A stretch of 64,000 nt of DNA from Variovorax sp. OV329 (GTDB taxonomy: Bacteria; Pseudomonadota; Gammaproteobacteria; Burkholderiales; Burkholderiaceae_C), in the NCBI RefSeq assembly GCF_900114785.1, contig NZ_FOUG01000004.1, forward strand, positions 62,001 to 126,000. The letters are read 5' to 3'. The position numbers were made by a program, and so were the translations under genes. Positions 1 to 8,548 of this stretch are shown here, piece by piece. The notes beneath the pieces were generated by a model. That model was given only the letters and a program-made list of their open reading frames with translations, was not told where the DNA came from and did no database searches. The stretch's first letter is position 1. Every line of letters begins with the position of its first letter.

Positions 1-949
1 ACATCAGCACGTTCACGCCCGGCTCCTTGCGCGCCACGGCGGCGCGCAGCAGGGCGATGAGCATGTCCGCGTCCTCGCGAACGAAGGCGAAGTCCTCCAC
101 GCCCAGCGTGGACTTGGCCGAGGGCCGGGTGAACACCGCCATCAGCTCGTTGTGGTCGCGGTATTCGCGCATCAGCACCGGCGGCAGCTTCTCGCTGACC
201 TTCATCAGGTCGGCCAGGTCGGTGATGTTGTGCTCGGAGATGAGGTTCTCCACCAGCCCGATGCGCTCCAGCCGCGAACCGGCGCGCAGCGCCTCGCCCA
301 CGTCGGTGGCGCTGACGCCGGCCACCTCGGCGATGGCGGCATAGGCCTCGGGCGCGTTGTTGACCTTGAACTCCACCAGCAGCGAGCGCAGGTCGCGCTG
401 GTAGCGCGCGAGCGTCCCGTACAGCAGCAGCGCGCGCTCGGCCTTGTTGAGCTGCAAGAGGCCCGCCAGCGCATCGATGTTCTTTTCCACCAGCGTGGAC
501 TGCTTGCGCAGCGCGTGCGTGAGCCAGTCTCGCGTGACCGAGAGCACCGACAACAGGTCCTTGGGCTGGTCCTTGGCGTATTCGTCCAGGTAGAAGAAGA
601 GCGTGCCTTCCTCATAAGGGCCGCGCCACACGCCGTGGCGCTCCAGCAGGGTGCGCGGCTCATAGCCCTCCACGCCGCTCCACACCTCGTTGCCCACGCA
701 GCGGCGCGAGAGGAATTCACGCAGGCGCATCAGCACCGGCGCGGGCCACACCAGGTGGCGGCCGGTGAGCGAGAGCAGTCCGTTGAGGTCGCGACGCACG
801 TTGAAGCGCGGGCCCTGCTTGGCCGCCAGGGTCAGCACGAAGTGCGAGCACATCAGTTCGAGCACCGGCGCCTCGCGCAGGCCAGGCGAGGGCAGCGACT
901 GCGCCCGCGTGGCACCTGCGATGGGGTCGATCCCGGCGCGCCTGACCAT
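1..949 (-). CDS. probable AAA-family ATPase, N-terminal part (cut by window edge)
   Basis: Only the first 316 codons are in the window; the gene runs off the left edge. The ATG at 949 is preceded by GGAGG at a good distance, which fixes the start. The visible part is a long soluble, mostly helical region with no signal peptide or membrane segment. The last visible residues (EPGVNVLM) look like the beta strand that leads into a Walker A loop, as in large AAA ATPases of beta- and gammaproteobacteria with a long N-terminal extension. The loop itself lies outside the window, so the ATPase call is inference from overall resemblance. It is divergent from the threonine dehydratase gene, with 188 bp between the two starts. 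Confidence 0.6.
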   Translation of the reverse strand, partial: MVRRAGIDPIAGATRAQSLPSPGLREAPVLELMCSHFVLTLAAKQGPRFNVRRDLNGLLSLTGRHLVWPAPVLMRLREFLSRRCVGNEVWSGVEGYEPRTLLERHGVWRGPYEEGTLFFYLDEYAKDQPKDLLSVLSVTRDWLTHALRKQSTLVEKNIDALAGLLQLNKAERALLLYGTLARYQRDLRSLLVEFKVNNAPEAYAAIAEVAGVSATDVGEALRAGSRLERIGLVENLISEHNITDLADLMKVSEKLPPVLMREYRDHNELMAVFTRPSAKSTLGVEDFAFVREDADMLIALLRAAVARKEPGVNVLM

Positions 950-1137
950 GTTGAACTGCCTCCTCTCGATTGAGACGGCGCCGCATGGGCGCCAGTGGGT
1001 CGTATTGAGCGCGACCATAGCGCAGGTTTTTGGCTTCGTGAAGAGTTCGCCAGCGGATTAACCCTAGCGATCGCGCCGAAGCTGCTCCATTGCTGCGACA
1101 CCGCCACCGCAGCAGTGCATTGCCGCCACAATCCCGC

Positions 1138-2337
1138 ATGGTTTCCATCGAAGACATCCGCCTGGCGCAGGCGCGCATCGGCGGGCAGCTGCTGGCCACG
1201 CCCTTTCTCGAATCGCGCACGCTGTCGCAGATCGTGGGGGCGCAGGTCTTCCTCAAGTTCGAGAACCTGCAGTTCACCGCCTCTTTCAAGGAACGCGGCG
1301 CCTGCAACATGCTGATGCAACTGGCCCAGCAAGGGGTGCGCGGCGTGATTGCAATGTCGGCCGGCAACCATGCCCAGGGCGTGGCCTATCACGCGCAGCG
1401 GCTGGGGCTGGCGGCCACCATCGTCATGCCGCGCTTCACGCCGGCAGTGAAGATCGAGCGCACACGCAGCTTCGGTGCCGAGGTGGTGCTGCACGGCGAC
1501 ACCCTGGATGCCGCACGCGAGCACGCCTTCGAACTCGCGAAAAGCCGCGGCCTGAGCTTCGTGCATCCCTACGACGACGACGCCATCATCGCCGGCCAGG
1601 GCACCCTGGCGCTGGAGATGCTGGAAGAAGTCCCCGACCTCGACGCACTCGTGGTCGCGGTCGGCGGCGGGGGCCTGCTGGCCGGCATGGCCGTCGCGGC
1701 GCGCGCGATGGCGCCGACCCTGGAGATCGTGGGCGTGCAGACCACGCGCTTTCCGGCCATGTTCAACGCGGTCAAGAAGACGGCCCACGAGCCGGGCAGC
1801 AGCACCATTGCCGAAGGCATCGCGGTGGGCACGCCGGGCGTGCGCACGCTGGAAATCATCTCCGGCCTCGTCGACGACATGCTGCTGGTGGACGAGGGCG
1901 ACATCGAGCAGGCGGTGCTGATGCTGCTGGAGATCGAAAAAACCCTGGTAGAAGGCGCCGGTGCCGCCGGACTGGCCGCGCTCCTGCGCCACCCCGACCG
2001 TTTTCGAGGCAAGCGGGTGGGGCTGGTGCTATCGGGCGGCAACATCGACCCGCTGCTCCTGGGCGCCATCATCGAGCGCGGCATGGTGCGGGCCGGCCGG
2101 CTCGCCCGGCTGCGCGTGAGCGCCCGCGACGTGCCGGGCATACTGGCCCGCATCACGGCGGTCGTGGCCGAAGCGGGCGCCAACATCGACGAGGTCCACC
2201 ACCAGCGGGCCTTCACCATGCTGGCGGCGCAGAACGTGGAGATCGAGCTGGTGCTGCAGACCCGCGGACGCGAGCACCTGGCCTCGGTGCTTGCTGCCCT
2301 ACGCCAAGCCGGGTTCCAGACTGACGGGGAAGCCTGA
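1138..2337 (+). CDS. ilvA: threonine ammonia-lyase (threonine dehydratase) with C-terminal ACT domain
   Basis: A 399-residue PLP enzyme that deaminates L-threonine to 2-oxobutanoate, the entry step of isoleucine synthesis or of threonine breakdown. The PLP-lysine motif TASFKERGA places the Schiff-base lysine at Lys51. The phosphate-binding glycine loop VGGGGLLAG lies near residue 180. The last 70 or so residues (from ARLRVSARDVPGIL) form a single ACT domain, as in the short 400-residue form rather than the 500-residue E. coli IlvA with two ACT-like modules. The start at 1138 begins the conserved fold; an in-frame upstream ATG would add a non-conserved tail. No strong ribosome binding site is visible. 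The ilvA/tdcB choice cannot be made from sequence alone. Confidence 0.9.
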   Translation: MVSIEDIRLAQARIGGQLLATPFLESRTLSQIVGAQVFLKFENLQFTASFKERGACNMLMQLAQQGVRGVIAMSAGNHAQGVAYHAQRLGLAATIVMPRFTPAVKIERTRSFGAEVVLHGDTLDAAREHAFELAKSRGLSFVHPYDDDAIIAGQGTLALEMLEEVPDLDALVVAVGGGGLLAGMAVAARAMAPTLEIVGVQTTRFPAMFNAVKKTAHEPGSSTIAEGIAVGTPGVRTLEIISGLVDDMLLVDEGDIEQAVLMLLEIEKTLVEGAGAAGLAALLRHPDRFRGKRVGLVLSGGNIDPLLLGAIIERGMVRAGRLARLRVSARDVPGILARITAVVAEAGANIDEVHHQRAFTMLAAQNVEIELVLQTRGREHLASVLAALRQAGFQTDGEA

Positions 2338-2420
2338 GGGCCTATATCGCTTGCCCTGAGTCCGCGCCAGGGAGCGCCGGGTAAAATCGTGTTCAGTCGA
2401 GACACTTCAGGATCAGAGCA

Positions 2421-2573
2421 ATGTCCCACCCCGCTCCCGCCGATCACGGCCACGCTGCCGGCGTCGAACAAGACACCGTCGAATCGATCGTCCCCTTGAT
2501 GCCCATCGTGCTGCCCCTGTGCGGCGGAGTGCTGATGCTGCTGCTGGCCTCCATCGCCATCTACCTGGCCTGA
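2421..2573 (+). CDS. small single-pass membrane protein, 50 residues
   Basis: Begins at an ATG with AGGA about 8 bases upstream and ends just before a strong terminator, so it has its own expression signals. The first 24 residues are polar with histidine and acidic side chains. The rest is one hydrophobic segment containing [19 protein letters not shown] do not recognise a family. The upstream region contains TAAAAT about 40 bases before the start, a possible -10 element. Function unknown; it may be an accessory peptide of an inner-membrane complex, but nothing here shows which. Confidence 0.6.
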   Translation: MSHPAPADHGHAAGVEQDTVESIVPLMPIVLPLCGGVLMLLLASIAIYLA

Positions 2574-2588
2574 CGCAGCGCCCCCAAC

Positions 2589-2621
2589 GGCGCCCCCTGA
2601 ACAGAGGGGCGCCATTTTTTT
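2589..2621 (+). terminator. Rho-independent terminator after the 50-residue membrane protein gene
   Basis: An 8-bp perfect stem GGCGCCCC/GGGGCGCC with a 9-base loop is followed by seven T residues. It separates the small gene from pckG. Confidence 0.85.
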
Positions 2622-2739
2622 CTGCGTTCGGCACACTGAAAAAACCCGACAGGAAAGACGTTTTCTCAAACGACACTCGCCGCCCCGCGCGTTCCGAGAC
2701 TCGTTCGAAAAGACCGTTTTTCAACTTAGGAGTTTTTCG

Positions 2740-4608
2740 ATGAACGCACCCGTGATGAAGGGCCTGACCATTCAGGCGCCCTCGTATGTGAAGAATGCCC
2801 GGCTCATTGCCTGGGTGGCCGACATGGCGGCGCTGTGCAAGCCTGAGCGCGTGGAATGGTGCGACGGCAGCCAGGAGGAATACGACCGCCTTTGCCAACT
2901 GCTGGTCGACGGCGGCACCTTCAAGAAGCTCGACCCGGCCAAGCGCCCCAACTCCTTCCTCGCCAACTCCGACCCGAGCGACGTCGCCCGCGTGGAAGAC
3001 CGCACCTTCATCTGCTCCGAGAAGAAGGAAGACGCCGGCCCGACCAACAACTGGGTCGCCCCGGCCGAGATGCGTGCCACCCTGCAGCCCCTGTTCGACG
3101 GCTGCATGAAGGGCCGCACCATGTACGTGGTGCCCTTCTCCATGGGGCCGCTGGGCTCGCCCATCGCGCACATCGGCATCGAGCTGTCCGACAGCCCTTA
3201 CGTGGCGGTCAACATGAAGATCATGACCCGCATGGGCAAGGCGGTGTACGAGGTGCTGGGCACCGACGGCGAGTTCGTGCCCTGCGTGCACACCGTGGGC
3301 GCCCCGCTGGCCGCCGGCCAGAAGGACGTCAGCTGGCCCTGCAACAAGACCAAGTACATCGTCCACTACCCCGAGACGCGCGAGATTTGGAGCTACGGCT
3401 CGGGCTACGGCGGCAACGCGCTGCTGGGCAAGAAGTGCTTCGCGCTGCGAATCGCCTCGACCATGGGCCGCGACGAAGGCTGGCTGGCCGAGCACATGCT
3501 GATCCTGGGCGTGACCTCGCCCGAAGGCAAGAAATACCACGTGGCCGCCGCCTTCCCCTCGGCCTGCGGCAAGACCAACTTCTCGATGCTCGTGCCCCCA
3601 GCCGGCTTCGAGGGCTGGAAGGTCACCACCATCGGCGACGACATCGCCTGGATCAAGCCCGGCAAGGATGGCCGCATGTACGCCATCAACCCCGAGGCCG
3701 GCTACTTCGGCGTGGCCCCCGGCACCAACCTCAAGACCAATCCCAACTGCCTGCAGAGCCTGGACCGCGACGTGATCTTCACGAACGTGGCCCTGACCGA
3801 CGACGGCGACGTGTGGTGGGAAGGCCTGGAAGACGACGTGCCCGGCAAGAAGCTGCCCGAGCACCTGATCGACTGGCAGGGCAACGACTGGACGCCGGCC
3901 ATCGCCAAGGAAAAGGGCACCAAGGCCGCGCACCCGAACTCGCGCTTCACCGTGGCCGCCACCAACAACCCGGCGCTGGACCCGGCCTGGGACGACCCGG
4001 CCGGCGTGCCCATCGATGCCTTCATCTTCGGTGGCCGCCGCTCGACCACCGTGCCGCTGGTGACCGAGGGCCGCAACTGGACCGAAGGCGTCTACATGGC
4101 CGCCACCATGGGCTCCGAGACCACCGCCGCCATCGTGGGCCAGGTGGGCGTGGTGCGCCGCGACCCCTTCGCCATGCTGGCCTTCGCCGGCTACAACATG
4201 GCGGACTACATCCAGCACTGGCTGGACCTGGGCAAGAAGCTGGAGGCCTCGGGCACCAGGCAGCCGCGCATCTACACCACCAACTGGTTCCGCAAGGGCG
4301 CCGACGGCAAGTTCGTCTGGCCCGGCTACGGCGAGAACATGCGCGTTCTCAAGTGGATCATCGACCGCATCGAAGGCAAGGCCCAGGGCACGGACCACGT
4401 GTTCGGCGTGAGCCCCACCTATGAAGAGCTCAACTGGACCGGCCTGGACTTCAGCGCCGAGCAGTTCAAGAGCGTCTCCAGCATCGACAAGGCCGCCTGG
4501 GCGGCCGAGCTGAAGCTGCACGCCGAGCTCTTCGAGCAGCTCAAGGACCACCTGCCCAAGGAAATGCCGGAAACCAAGGACGCCATCGAGCGTCGCCTGG
4601 CCGCCTGA
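2740..4608 (+). CDS. pckG: phosphoenolpyruvate carboxykinase (GTP)
   Basis: A 622-residue cytosolic enzyme converting oxaloacetate and GTP to phosphoenolpyruvate, CO2 and GDP, the committed step of gluconeogenesis from organic acids. Length is normal for the GTP family. The P-loop PSACGKTN (Lys278) carries the near-invariant cysteine of GTP-PEPCK. The later segments [11 protein letters not shown] and GSETTAA belong to the nucleotide and metal site. The start ATG follows TAGGAG at 8-9 bases. The gene is flanked by terminators on both sides, so it is monocistronic. A 14-bp inverted repeat CGTTT-N4-AAACG lies 68 bases upstream of the start. Confidence 0.97.
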   Translation: MNAPVMKGLTIQAPSYVKNARLIAWVADMAALCKPERVEWCDGSQEEYDRLCQLLVDGGTFKKLDPAKRPNSFLANSDPSDVARVEDRTFICSEKKEDAGPTNNWVAPAEMRATLQPLFDGCMKGRTMYVVPFSMGPLGSPIAHIGIELSDSPYVAVNMKIMTRMGKAVYEVLGTDGEFVPCVHTVGAPLAAGQKDVSWPCNKTKYIVHYPETREIWSYGSGYGGNALLGKKCFALRIASTMGRDEGWLAEHMLILGVTSPEGKKYHVAAAFPSACGKTNFSMLVPPAGFEGWKVTTIGDDIAWIKPGKDGRMYAINPEAGYFGVAPGTNLKTNPNCLQSLDRDVIFTNVALTDDGDVWWEGLEDDVPGKKLPEHLIDWQGNDWTPAIAKEKGTKAAHPNSRFTVAATNNPALDPAWDDPAGVPIDAFIFGGRRSTTVPLVTEGRNWTEGVYMAATMGSETTAAIVGQVGVVRRDPFAMLAFAGYNMADYIQHWLDLGKKLEASGTRQPRIYTTNWFRKGADGKFVWPGYGENMRVLKWIIDRIEGKAQGTDHVFGVSPTYEELNWTGLDFSAEQFKSVSSIDKAAWAAELKLHAELFEQLKDHLPKEMPETKDAIERRLAA

Positions 4609-4650
4609 CCGGCCTTGATCGACCTGCAGCCGCCCCGGCTGCAGGCAAAA

Positions 4651-4677
4651 AAAGCCGCCCTTGTGGGGCGGCTTTTT
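4651..4677. terminator. bidirectional terminator between pckG and the convergent membrane protein gene
   Basis: Stem GCCGCCC/GGGCGGC with a 5-base loop, a run of A on the left and five T on the right, so it can stop transcription arriving from either gene. Confidence 0.85.
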
Positions 4678-4694
4678 AATTGGCGCTGATTGGC

Positions 4695-5228
4695 TCAGTA
4701 GTAGTAGGCCATGCGCACGCGGCGCGTGGATTCGTACAGGCTGGGCAGCTCGGCGGCCAGCTTGCGCTGGGCGGCGACGGCAGCCGGCGCGGCTTCCGGG
4801 TTGGCCGACTCGTAGCGGGTGATGGCGGCTTGCAGCTCGTGCATCACGCGGGGGTCGAAGGCAGCGTAGGCCATGAACTGCGCGTCGGCGCGGGCGTTGG
4901 CGCGGCGCTCGGCGGCACGTTCCCAGGCGGCGGTCAGGCGGGCACCCAGCGGAAGCAGGGCATTCACACCCACCGACACGGCGACGAAGAACAGGGCGGA
5001 GATCACGGCCCACATGGCCAGCATCTCGCCGTCCTGCAGGTTGGCGGCCATGCGGTCCACCACCACCAGGATGGCGCCGACGACGGCGGCCAGCAGCAGG
5101 GCGGCCATGCCGCGCGCACCGTTCAGGCGGCCGCGAGCCATGCGCAGTTGGGAAACGACGGCCTCGGCGCGGGCGACGCCGGGGTGTTCGGTAGGTTGTT
5201 CGACGTGAACGAAGCTGTTGGTGGTCAT
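4695..5228 (-). CDS. uncharacterised two-helix inner-membrane protein, 177 residues
   Basis: A hydrophilic N-terminus of about 38 residues is followed by two hydrophobic helices (about 40-60 and 72-95) and an Ala/Arg-rich, probably helical C-terminal tail of about 80 residues ending RMAYYY. No signal peptide or catalytic motif is visible and I do not recognise a family. The ATG at 5228 has a purine-rich GAGAGAGA stretch about 8-12 bases upstream. It is divergent from a LysR gene with a 111-bp shared promoter region holding the palindrome at 5281-5292, so the LysR protein may control it; that is inference. Confidence 0.7.
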   Translation of the reverse strand: MTTNSFVHVEQPTEHPGVARAEAVVSQLRMARGRLNGARGMAALLLAAVVGAILVVVDRMAANLQDGEMLAMWAVISALFFVAVSVGVNALLPLGARLTAAWERAAERRANARADAQFMAYAAFDPRVMHELQAAITRYESANPEAAPAAVAAQRKLAAELPSLYESTRRVRMAYYY

Positions 5229-5280
5229 GATGTTTTTCTCTCTCTCGATGTACGGCTTGTGGCCTGATGGGATGAATATT

Positions 5281-5292
5281 AGGGTTCTCCCT
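5281..5292. promoter_or_regulatory. palindrome AGGGTTCTCCCT in a divergent promoter region
   Basis: AGGG-N4-CCCT lies 53 bases upstream of the membrane protein start (5228) and 48 bases upstream of the LysR start (5340). The same layout recurs at 8456-8467 and 52030-52041. The binding factor is not known to me. Confidence 0.4.
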
Positions 5293-5339
5293 GATGTTTA
5301 GCAACTTTATCTTTGTGATGCTCGTCATTCACCACGCTT

Positions 5340-6308
5340 ATGTCTGTCAACTTTCGCACGCTTGATCTCAACCTGCTGCGCGTCTTCGACGAGGTCATGG
5401 CCGAGCGCAACCTCACCCGGGCGGCGCGCAACCTGTCGATCACCCAGCCGGCGGTCAGCAACGCCCTGCGCCGCCTGCGTGATCTGCTGGGCGATGAACT
5501 GGTGCGCCGGGCCGGCAGCGGCGTGGAGCCCACGCCCCGCGCCCTGGCCCTGTGGCCGACGGTGCGCGAGGCCTTGCGCCAGCTGCAGCACACGCTGGCG
5601 CCCAGTGCCTTCGATCCGGGGCTGGCCCGGACGACCTTCGTGCTGGCCATGGCCGACGCCACCGCGGCCGAACTGATGCCGGGCCTGGTCCGCATCGGCG
5701 AGGCCGAGGCGCCGGGCATCTCGGTGCGCACGGTGCCGCTCACCACCCGCGACCCCCGGCCGCTGCTGGAAGAAGAAGCGGCCGACATGGCCATCGGCTA
5801 CTTCCCGGCGCTGATGGCCAGCCTCACCGCGGCCGCCCAGTCGGGCGAGGCGCTGCCTTTCGAGTCCCAGCGCCTCTATGTCAGCCAGTACGTGTGCGCC
5901 ATGCGGCACGACCACCCTCTGGCCCAGGTGCCGCTCACGCTGGACGAGTACTGCGCTGCGCGCCACCTGCTGGTGAGCTTCTCCGGCCGGCCCTTCGGCT
6001 TCGTCGACCAGACCCTGGGCGCGCTCGGGCGCGAGCGGCGCATCGTGGCCACGGTCAACCAGTTCTTCACCGCCGGCCGGGTGGTGGCCAGCTCCGACCT
6101 GCTGACGGTGCTGCCGCGGCACTTCATCGGCGTCACGGGCTTCCGGGAGCAGCTGGTGCTGCGCGACCTGCCCTTCGAACAGCCGCTGATGCACGTGGAT
6201 GCGGTCTGGCACCGCCGCGCCCAGTACGGCCATGCCCACGAGTGGCTGCGCGAGGCGCTGGTGCGTTCGGCCGAAATGGCCTTCCCCCGCCCTGCCCGGC
6301 CGGACTGA
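5340..6308 (+). CDS. LysR-family transcriptional regulator (NodD-like effector domain)
   Basis: A 322-residue DNA-binding regulator. An N-terminal winged helix-turn-helix (residues about 9-66, with LTRAARNLSITQPAVSNALR as recognition region) is followed by a periplasmic-binding-protein-fold effector domain. Wording such as ARTTFVLAMADATAAELMPG and MAIGYFP resembles the NodD/LeuO-like subgroup. The effector is unknown. It is divergent from the two-helix membrane protein gene, the classic LysR arrangement, and is followed after 28 bases by the glycine-rich-domain gene. Either neighbour could be a target. Confidence 0.9.
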   Translation: MSVNFRTLDLNLLRVFDEVMAERNLTRAARNLSITQPAVSNALRRLRDLLGDELVRRAGSGVEPTPRALALWPTVREALRQLQHTLAPSAFDPGLARTTFVLAMADATAAELMPGLVRIGEAEAPGISVRTVPLTTRDPRPLLEEEAADMAIGYFPALMASLTAAAQSGEALPFESQRLYVSQYVCAMRHDHPLAQVPLTLDEYCAARHLLVSFSGRPFGFVDQTLGALGRERRIVATVNQFFTAGRVVASSDLLTVLPRHFIGVTGFREQLVLRDLPFEQPLMHVDAVWHRRAQYGHAHEWLREALVRSAEMAFPRPARPD

Positions 6309-6336
6309 CCCGGCGCGCCCAACCCTGCTCACCGAC

Positions 6337-7146
6337 ATGGCCCACATTCCCAGCTTCGACCAGCTTCCCTTCCGGCGCCGCATCCAGGCGCTGCGGTGGG
6401 TGCGCATCCTCTGGTGGCCGCTGGTCCTGCTCATCGCCTGGGGCCTGCGCGCGCGGCTGGGCGGTGCGGTGCTGGCCCTGCTCTTCTTCGGCGTGGTGGG
6501 CTGGGCGGCGCTGTCGGGCTGGCTGGCCAGCCTGCGCCGGCAGTTCCTGCGCGAGGCGCAGCTGCCGTCCTTCCTCGCCGACAAGGTCCGCGAGGCCTAT
6601 CCGCAGCTTCGGCCGCGCGACGCCGACCTGGTGCTGCACGGGCTGCGCCAGTTCTTCCTGGCCCATTCGCGCAGCAAGCACCAGTTCGTCGCCATGCCCT
6701 CGAAAATCGCGGACGCGGCCTGGCACGAGTTCATCCTGCACACGCGCGGCTATGCGCGCTGGTGCGACATCGCCTTCGGCCGCCTGCTGCACCACACGCC
6801 GGCCGAGGTGCTGGGCAAGAGCGCCAGGCGCAACGACGGCCTGCGGCGTAGCTGGTACTGGGCCTGCAAGGAAGAGAGCATCGACCCGCGCAAGCCCTCG
6901 CGCCTGCCGCTGCTCTTCGCGCTGGATGCCAAGTTCGCCGTGGCCGGCGGCTTTGCCTACGTGGCCGACTGCAGCGCTATCGACAAGGCGGCACGCTCGG
7001 ACGTCTACTGCGGCAGCAGCTTCGGCAACGAGGGCGGTGGTGGAGGCGGTGGCTGCGGGGGCGACGCGCAGGGCTTCGGCGGCAGCGAGTCCTCGGGCGA
7101 TGGCGGTGGCGACGGAGACGGCGGCTCGGGCTGTGGCGGCGACTGA
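6337..7146 (+). CDS. glycine-rich domain (GRDP-like) membrane protein
   Basis: A 269-residue protein. Two hydrophobic segments near residues 23-40 and 43-62 are followed by a soluble domain containing MPSKIADAAWHEFILHTRGY and FGRLLHHTPAE. That histidine-bearing block is typical of the glycine-rich-domain protein family first described in plants. The last 45 residues are almost pure Gly/Ser/Asp with three Cys. The biochemical role is unknown. The start at 6337 was chosen because upstream sequence in the same frame is the overlapping end of the LysR gene. It is probably co-transcribed with the LysR gene 28 bases upstream. The low-complexity tail resembles those of other bacterial Gly/Cys-rich membrane proteins but has no assigned function. 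Confidence 0.7.
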   Translation: MAHIPSFDQLPFRRRIQALRWVRILWWPLVLLIAWGLRARLGGAVLALLFFGVVGWAALSGWLASLRRQFLREAQLPSFLADKVREAYPQLRPRDADLVLHGLRQFFLAHSRSKHQFVAMPSKIADAAWHEFILHTRGYARWCDIAFGRLLHHTPAEVLGKSARRNDGLRRSWYWACKEESIDPRKPSRLPLLFALDAKFAVAGGFAYVADCSAIDKAARSDVYCGSSFGNEGGGGGGGCGGDAQGFGGSESSGDGGGDGDGGSGCGGD

Positions 7147-7227
7147 GGGAGCGCTGCATCACGGACAGCCGGGCCGCGGCGCGCTTCGTGCTTGAAGCAA
7201 AACGTCCACAAACCTAATCTTTCAGAC

Positions 7228-8199
7228 ATGACCAAGCTCACCCGCCGCGGCGCCATCTGCGCCCTCGGGGCTGGCGCCGCCAGCCTTGCCTTGCCAGCCT
7301 TCGCCGCCTGGCCCGAGCGCCCGATCAAGATCATCGTGAGCTTCCCGGCCGGCGGCGCCAGCGACATCGTCGCCCGCGTGCTGGGCGAGCAGCTCGCGCG
7401 CAAGCTGGGGCAGCCGGTGGTGATCGACAACCGGCCCGGCGCCGGCGGCAGCGTGGGCGGGCTGGCGGTGGTGGGAGCGCCGGCCGACGGCTACACGCTG
7501 CTGATGGCCAATTCGACGCCGCTGTCCATCGGCCCCTTCGCGCTGGACAAGCAGCCCTACGACCCGGTGGAAGGCTTCACCCACATCGCGATGGTCGGCA
7601 CGGCGCCTTGCGTGGTCATGGCCAACCCGCAGACTCCGATCAAGACCATGGCAGACATCGAGAAGCAGGCCAAGGCCACCGGCCGGCTGGATTTCGGCTC
7701 GGGCGGACCGGCCTCCATCGGTCACATCTATGGCGAGCTGATGCGCAAGGACATGAAGGCCGAGCTGGTGCACGTGCCCTATCGCGGCGGCGCGCCCATG
7801 ACCACCGACCTGATCGCCGGCACCATTCCGCTGGGCATCGATGTGCTGACGGCCTTCGTGCCGTACTTCAAGGCGGGTCAGATCCGGCCGATCGCGGTCA
7901 CGTCCAAGACGCGCTCTGCGCTGGTGCCGGACGTTCCGACGGTGGAGGAAGCGGGTTACCCGAAGCTGGTGCTGGAGAACTTCTTCGGCCTGTCGGGCCC
8001 GGCAAAGCTGCCGGCCGACGTGGTGGCACGGCTGAACACGGCCACCAACGAGGTGCTGCAGGACGCAGACTTCAAGAAGAAGATGGCGGAGCTGGGCATT
8101 GCCACCCTGGCGACCAGTGCGGCCGGCTTCACATCATTCGTGCGCGAACAGGTCACGCAGCTGGCCCCGGTCGTGAAGGGCTCCGGGGTCAAGCTCTAG
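7228..8199 (+). CDS. Bug/TctC-family tripartite tricarboxylate transporter binding protein
   Basis: A 323-residue periplasmic solute-binding protein. The N-terminus (TRRGAICALG..., cleavage probably after ALPAFA) is a signal peptide with a twin-arginine-like pair. The mature protein begins AWPERPIKIIVSFPAGG, the usual Bug opening, and continues with IDNRPGAGGSVGG and a DGYTLL segment. Bug proteins bind carboxylates or amino acids. The TctA/TctB membrane subunits are not in the window, as is common for the many orphan Bug genes of Comamonadaceae. An upstream in-frame ATG at 7192 is possible but would precede the signal peptide with an atypical tail. Confidence 0.92.
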   Translation: MTKLTRRGAICALGAGAASLALPAFAAWPERPIKIIVSFPAGGASDIVARVLGEQLARKLGQPVVIDNRPGAGGSVGGLAVVGAPADGYTLLMANSTPLSIGPFALDKQPYDPVEGFTHIAMVGTAPCVVMANPQTPIKTMADIEKQAKATGRLDFGSGGPASIGHIYGELMRKDMKAELVHVPYRGGAPMTTDLIAGTIPLGIDVLTAFVPYFKAGQIRPIAVTSKTRSALVPDVPTVEEAGYPKLVLENFFGLSGPAKLPADVVARLNTATNEVLQDADFKKKMAELGIATLATSAAGFTSFVREQVTQLAPVVKGSGVKL

Positions 8200-8234
8200 C
8201 CAGCGTCAGTAGGCGCTGACTTCTACCACAACGC

Positions 8235-8402
8235 TCAGCGGACGACGCTAAGCCAGGCGCTGGCGGCAGCGCGCAGTTCCTGGGCGTGGCGGGCGTCGTA
8301 GCCGGCCATGCCGTCGGCTGCTTCCATCAGCGCCGAAGCGTGGCTGGGCTGGGCAGCGGAGGAACGGAAGAAATTCACCACTTGGGCGATCAAGCTAAGC
8401 AT
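8235..8402 (-). CDS. small basic-to-neutral helical protein, 55 residues
   Basis: Starts MLSLIAQVVNFF and ends with a helical segment rich in Ala. AAGGA lies 11-15 bases upstream of the chosen ATG at 8402; an alternative ATG exists at 8426. The short N-terminal hydrophobic stretch followed by an EAxDxAxYDAR-like helix is reminiscent of small DUF3563/DUF1127-type proteins of Burkholderiales, but this is tentative. The palindrome at 8456-8467 sits 54 bases upstream of the start. Function unknown. Confidence 0.5.
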   Translation of the reverse strand: MLSLIAQVVNFFRSSAAQPSHASALMEAADGMAGYDARHAQELRAAASAWLSVVR

Positions 8403-8455
8403 GATGTTGCGGGTCCTTGAGACCACGCCTCTGAGTTGTCGATGGGTCTACTTTA

Positions 8456-8467
8456 AGGGTTTTCCCT
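8456..8467. promoter_or_regulatory. palindrome AGGGTTTTCCCT upstream of the 55-residue protein gene
   Basis: AGGG-N4-CCCT lies 54 bases before the ATG at 8402, almost the same spacing as the copy at 5281-5292 from its minus-strand gene (53 bases). Probably an operator or promoter element of one regulator; identity unknown. Confidence 0.45.
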
Positions 8468-8548
8468 AGCCCTTGCTTGCCAAGGTTATGCGGGCTGCGC
8501 ATAACCCGATGAGCGGAACCCTCGGATCTCGGCGTCGACAATGGCCCC

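Noticed and set aside
2413..5328. A 971-codon minus-strand frame opposite pckG
   Set aside because: Low-complexity His/Val/Gly/Arg translation mirroring pckG codons; no conserved motif and no ribosome site.
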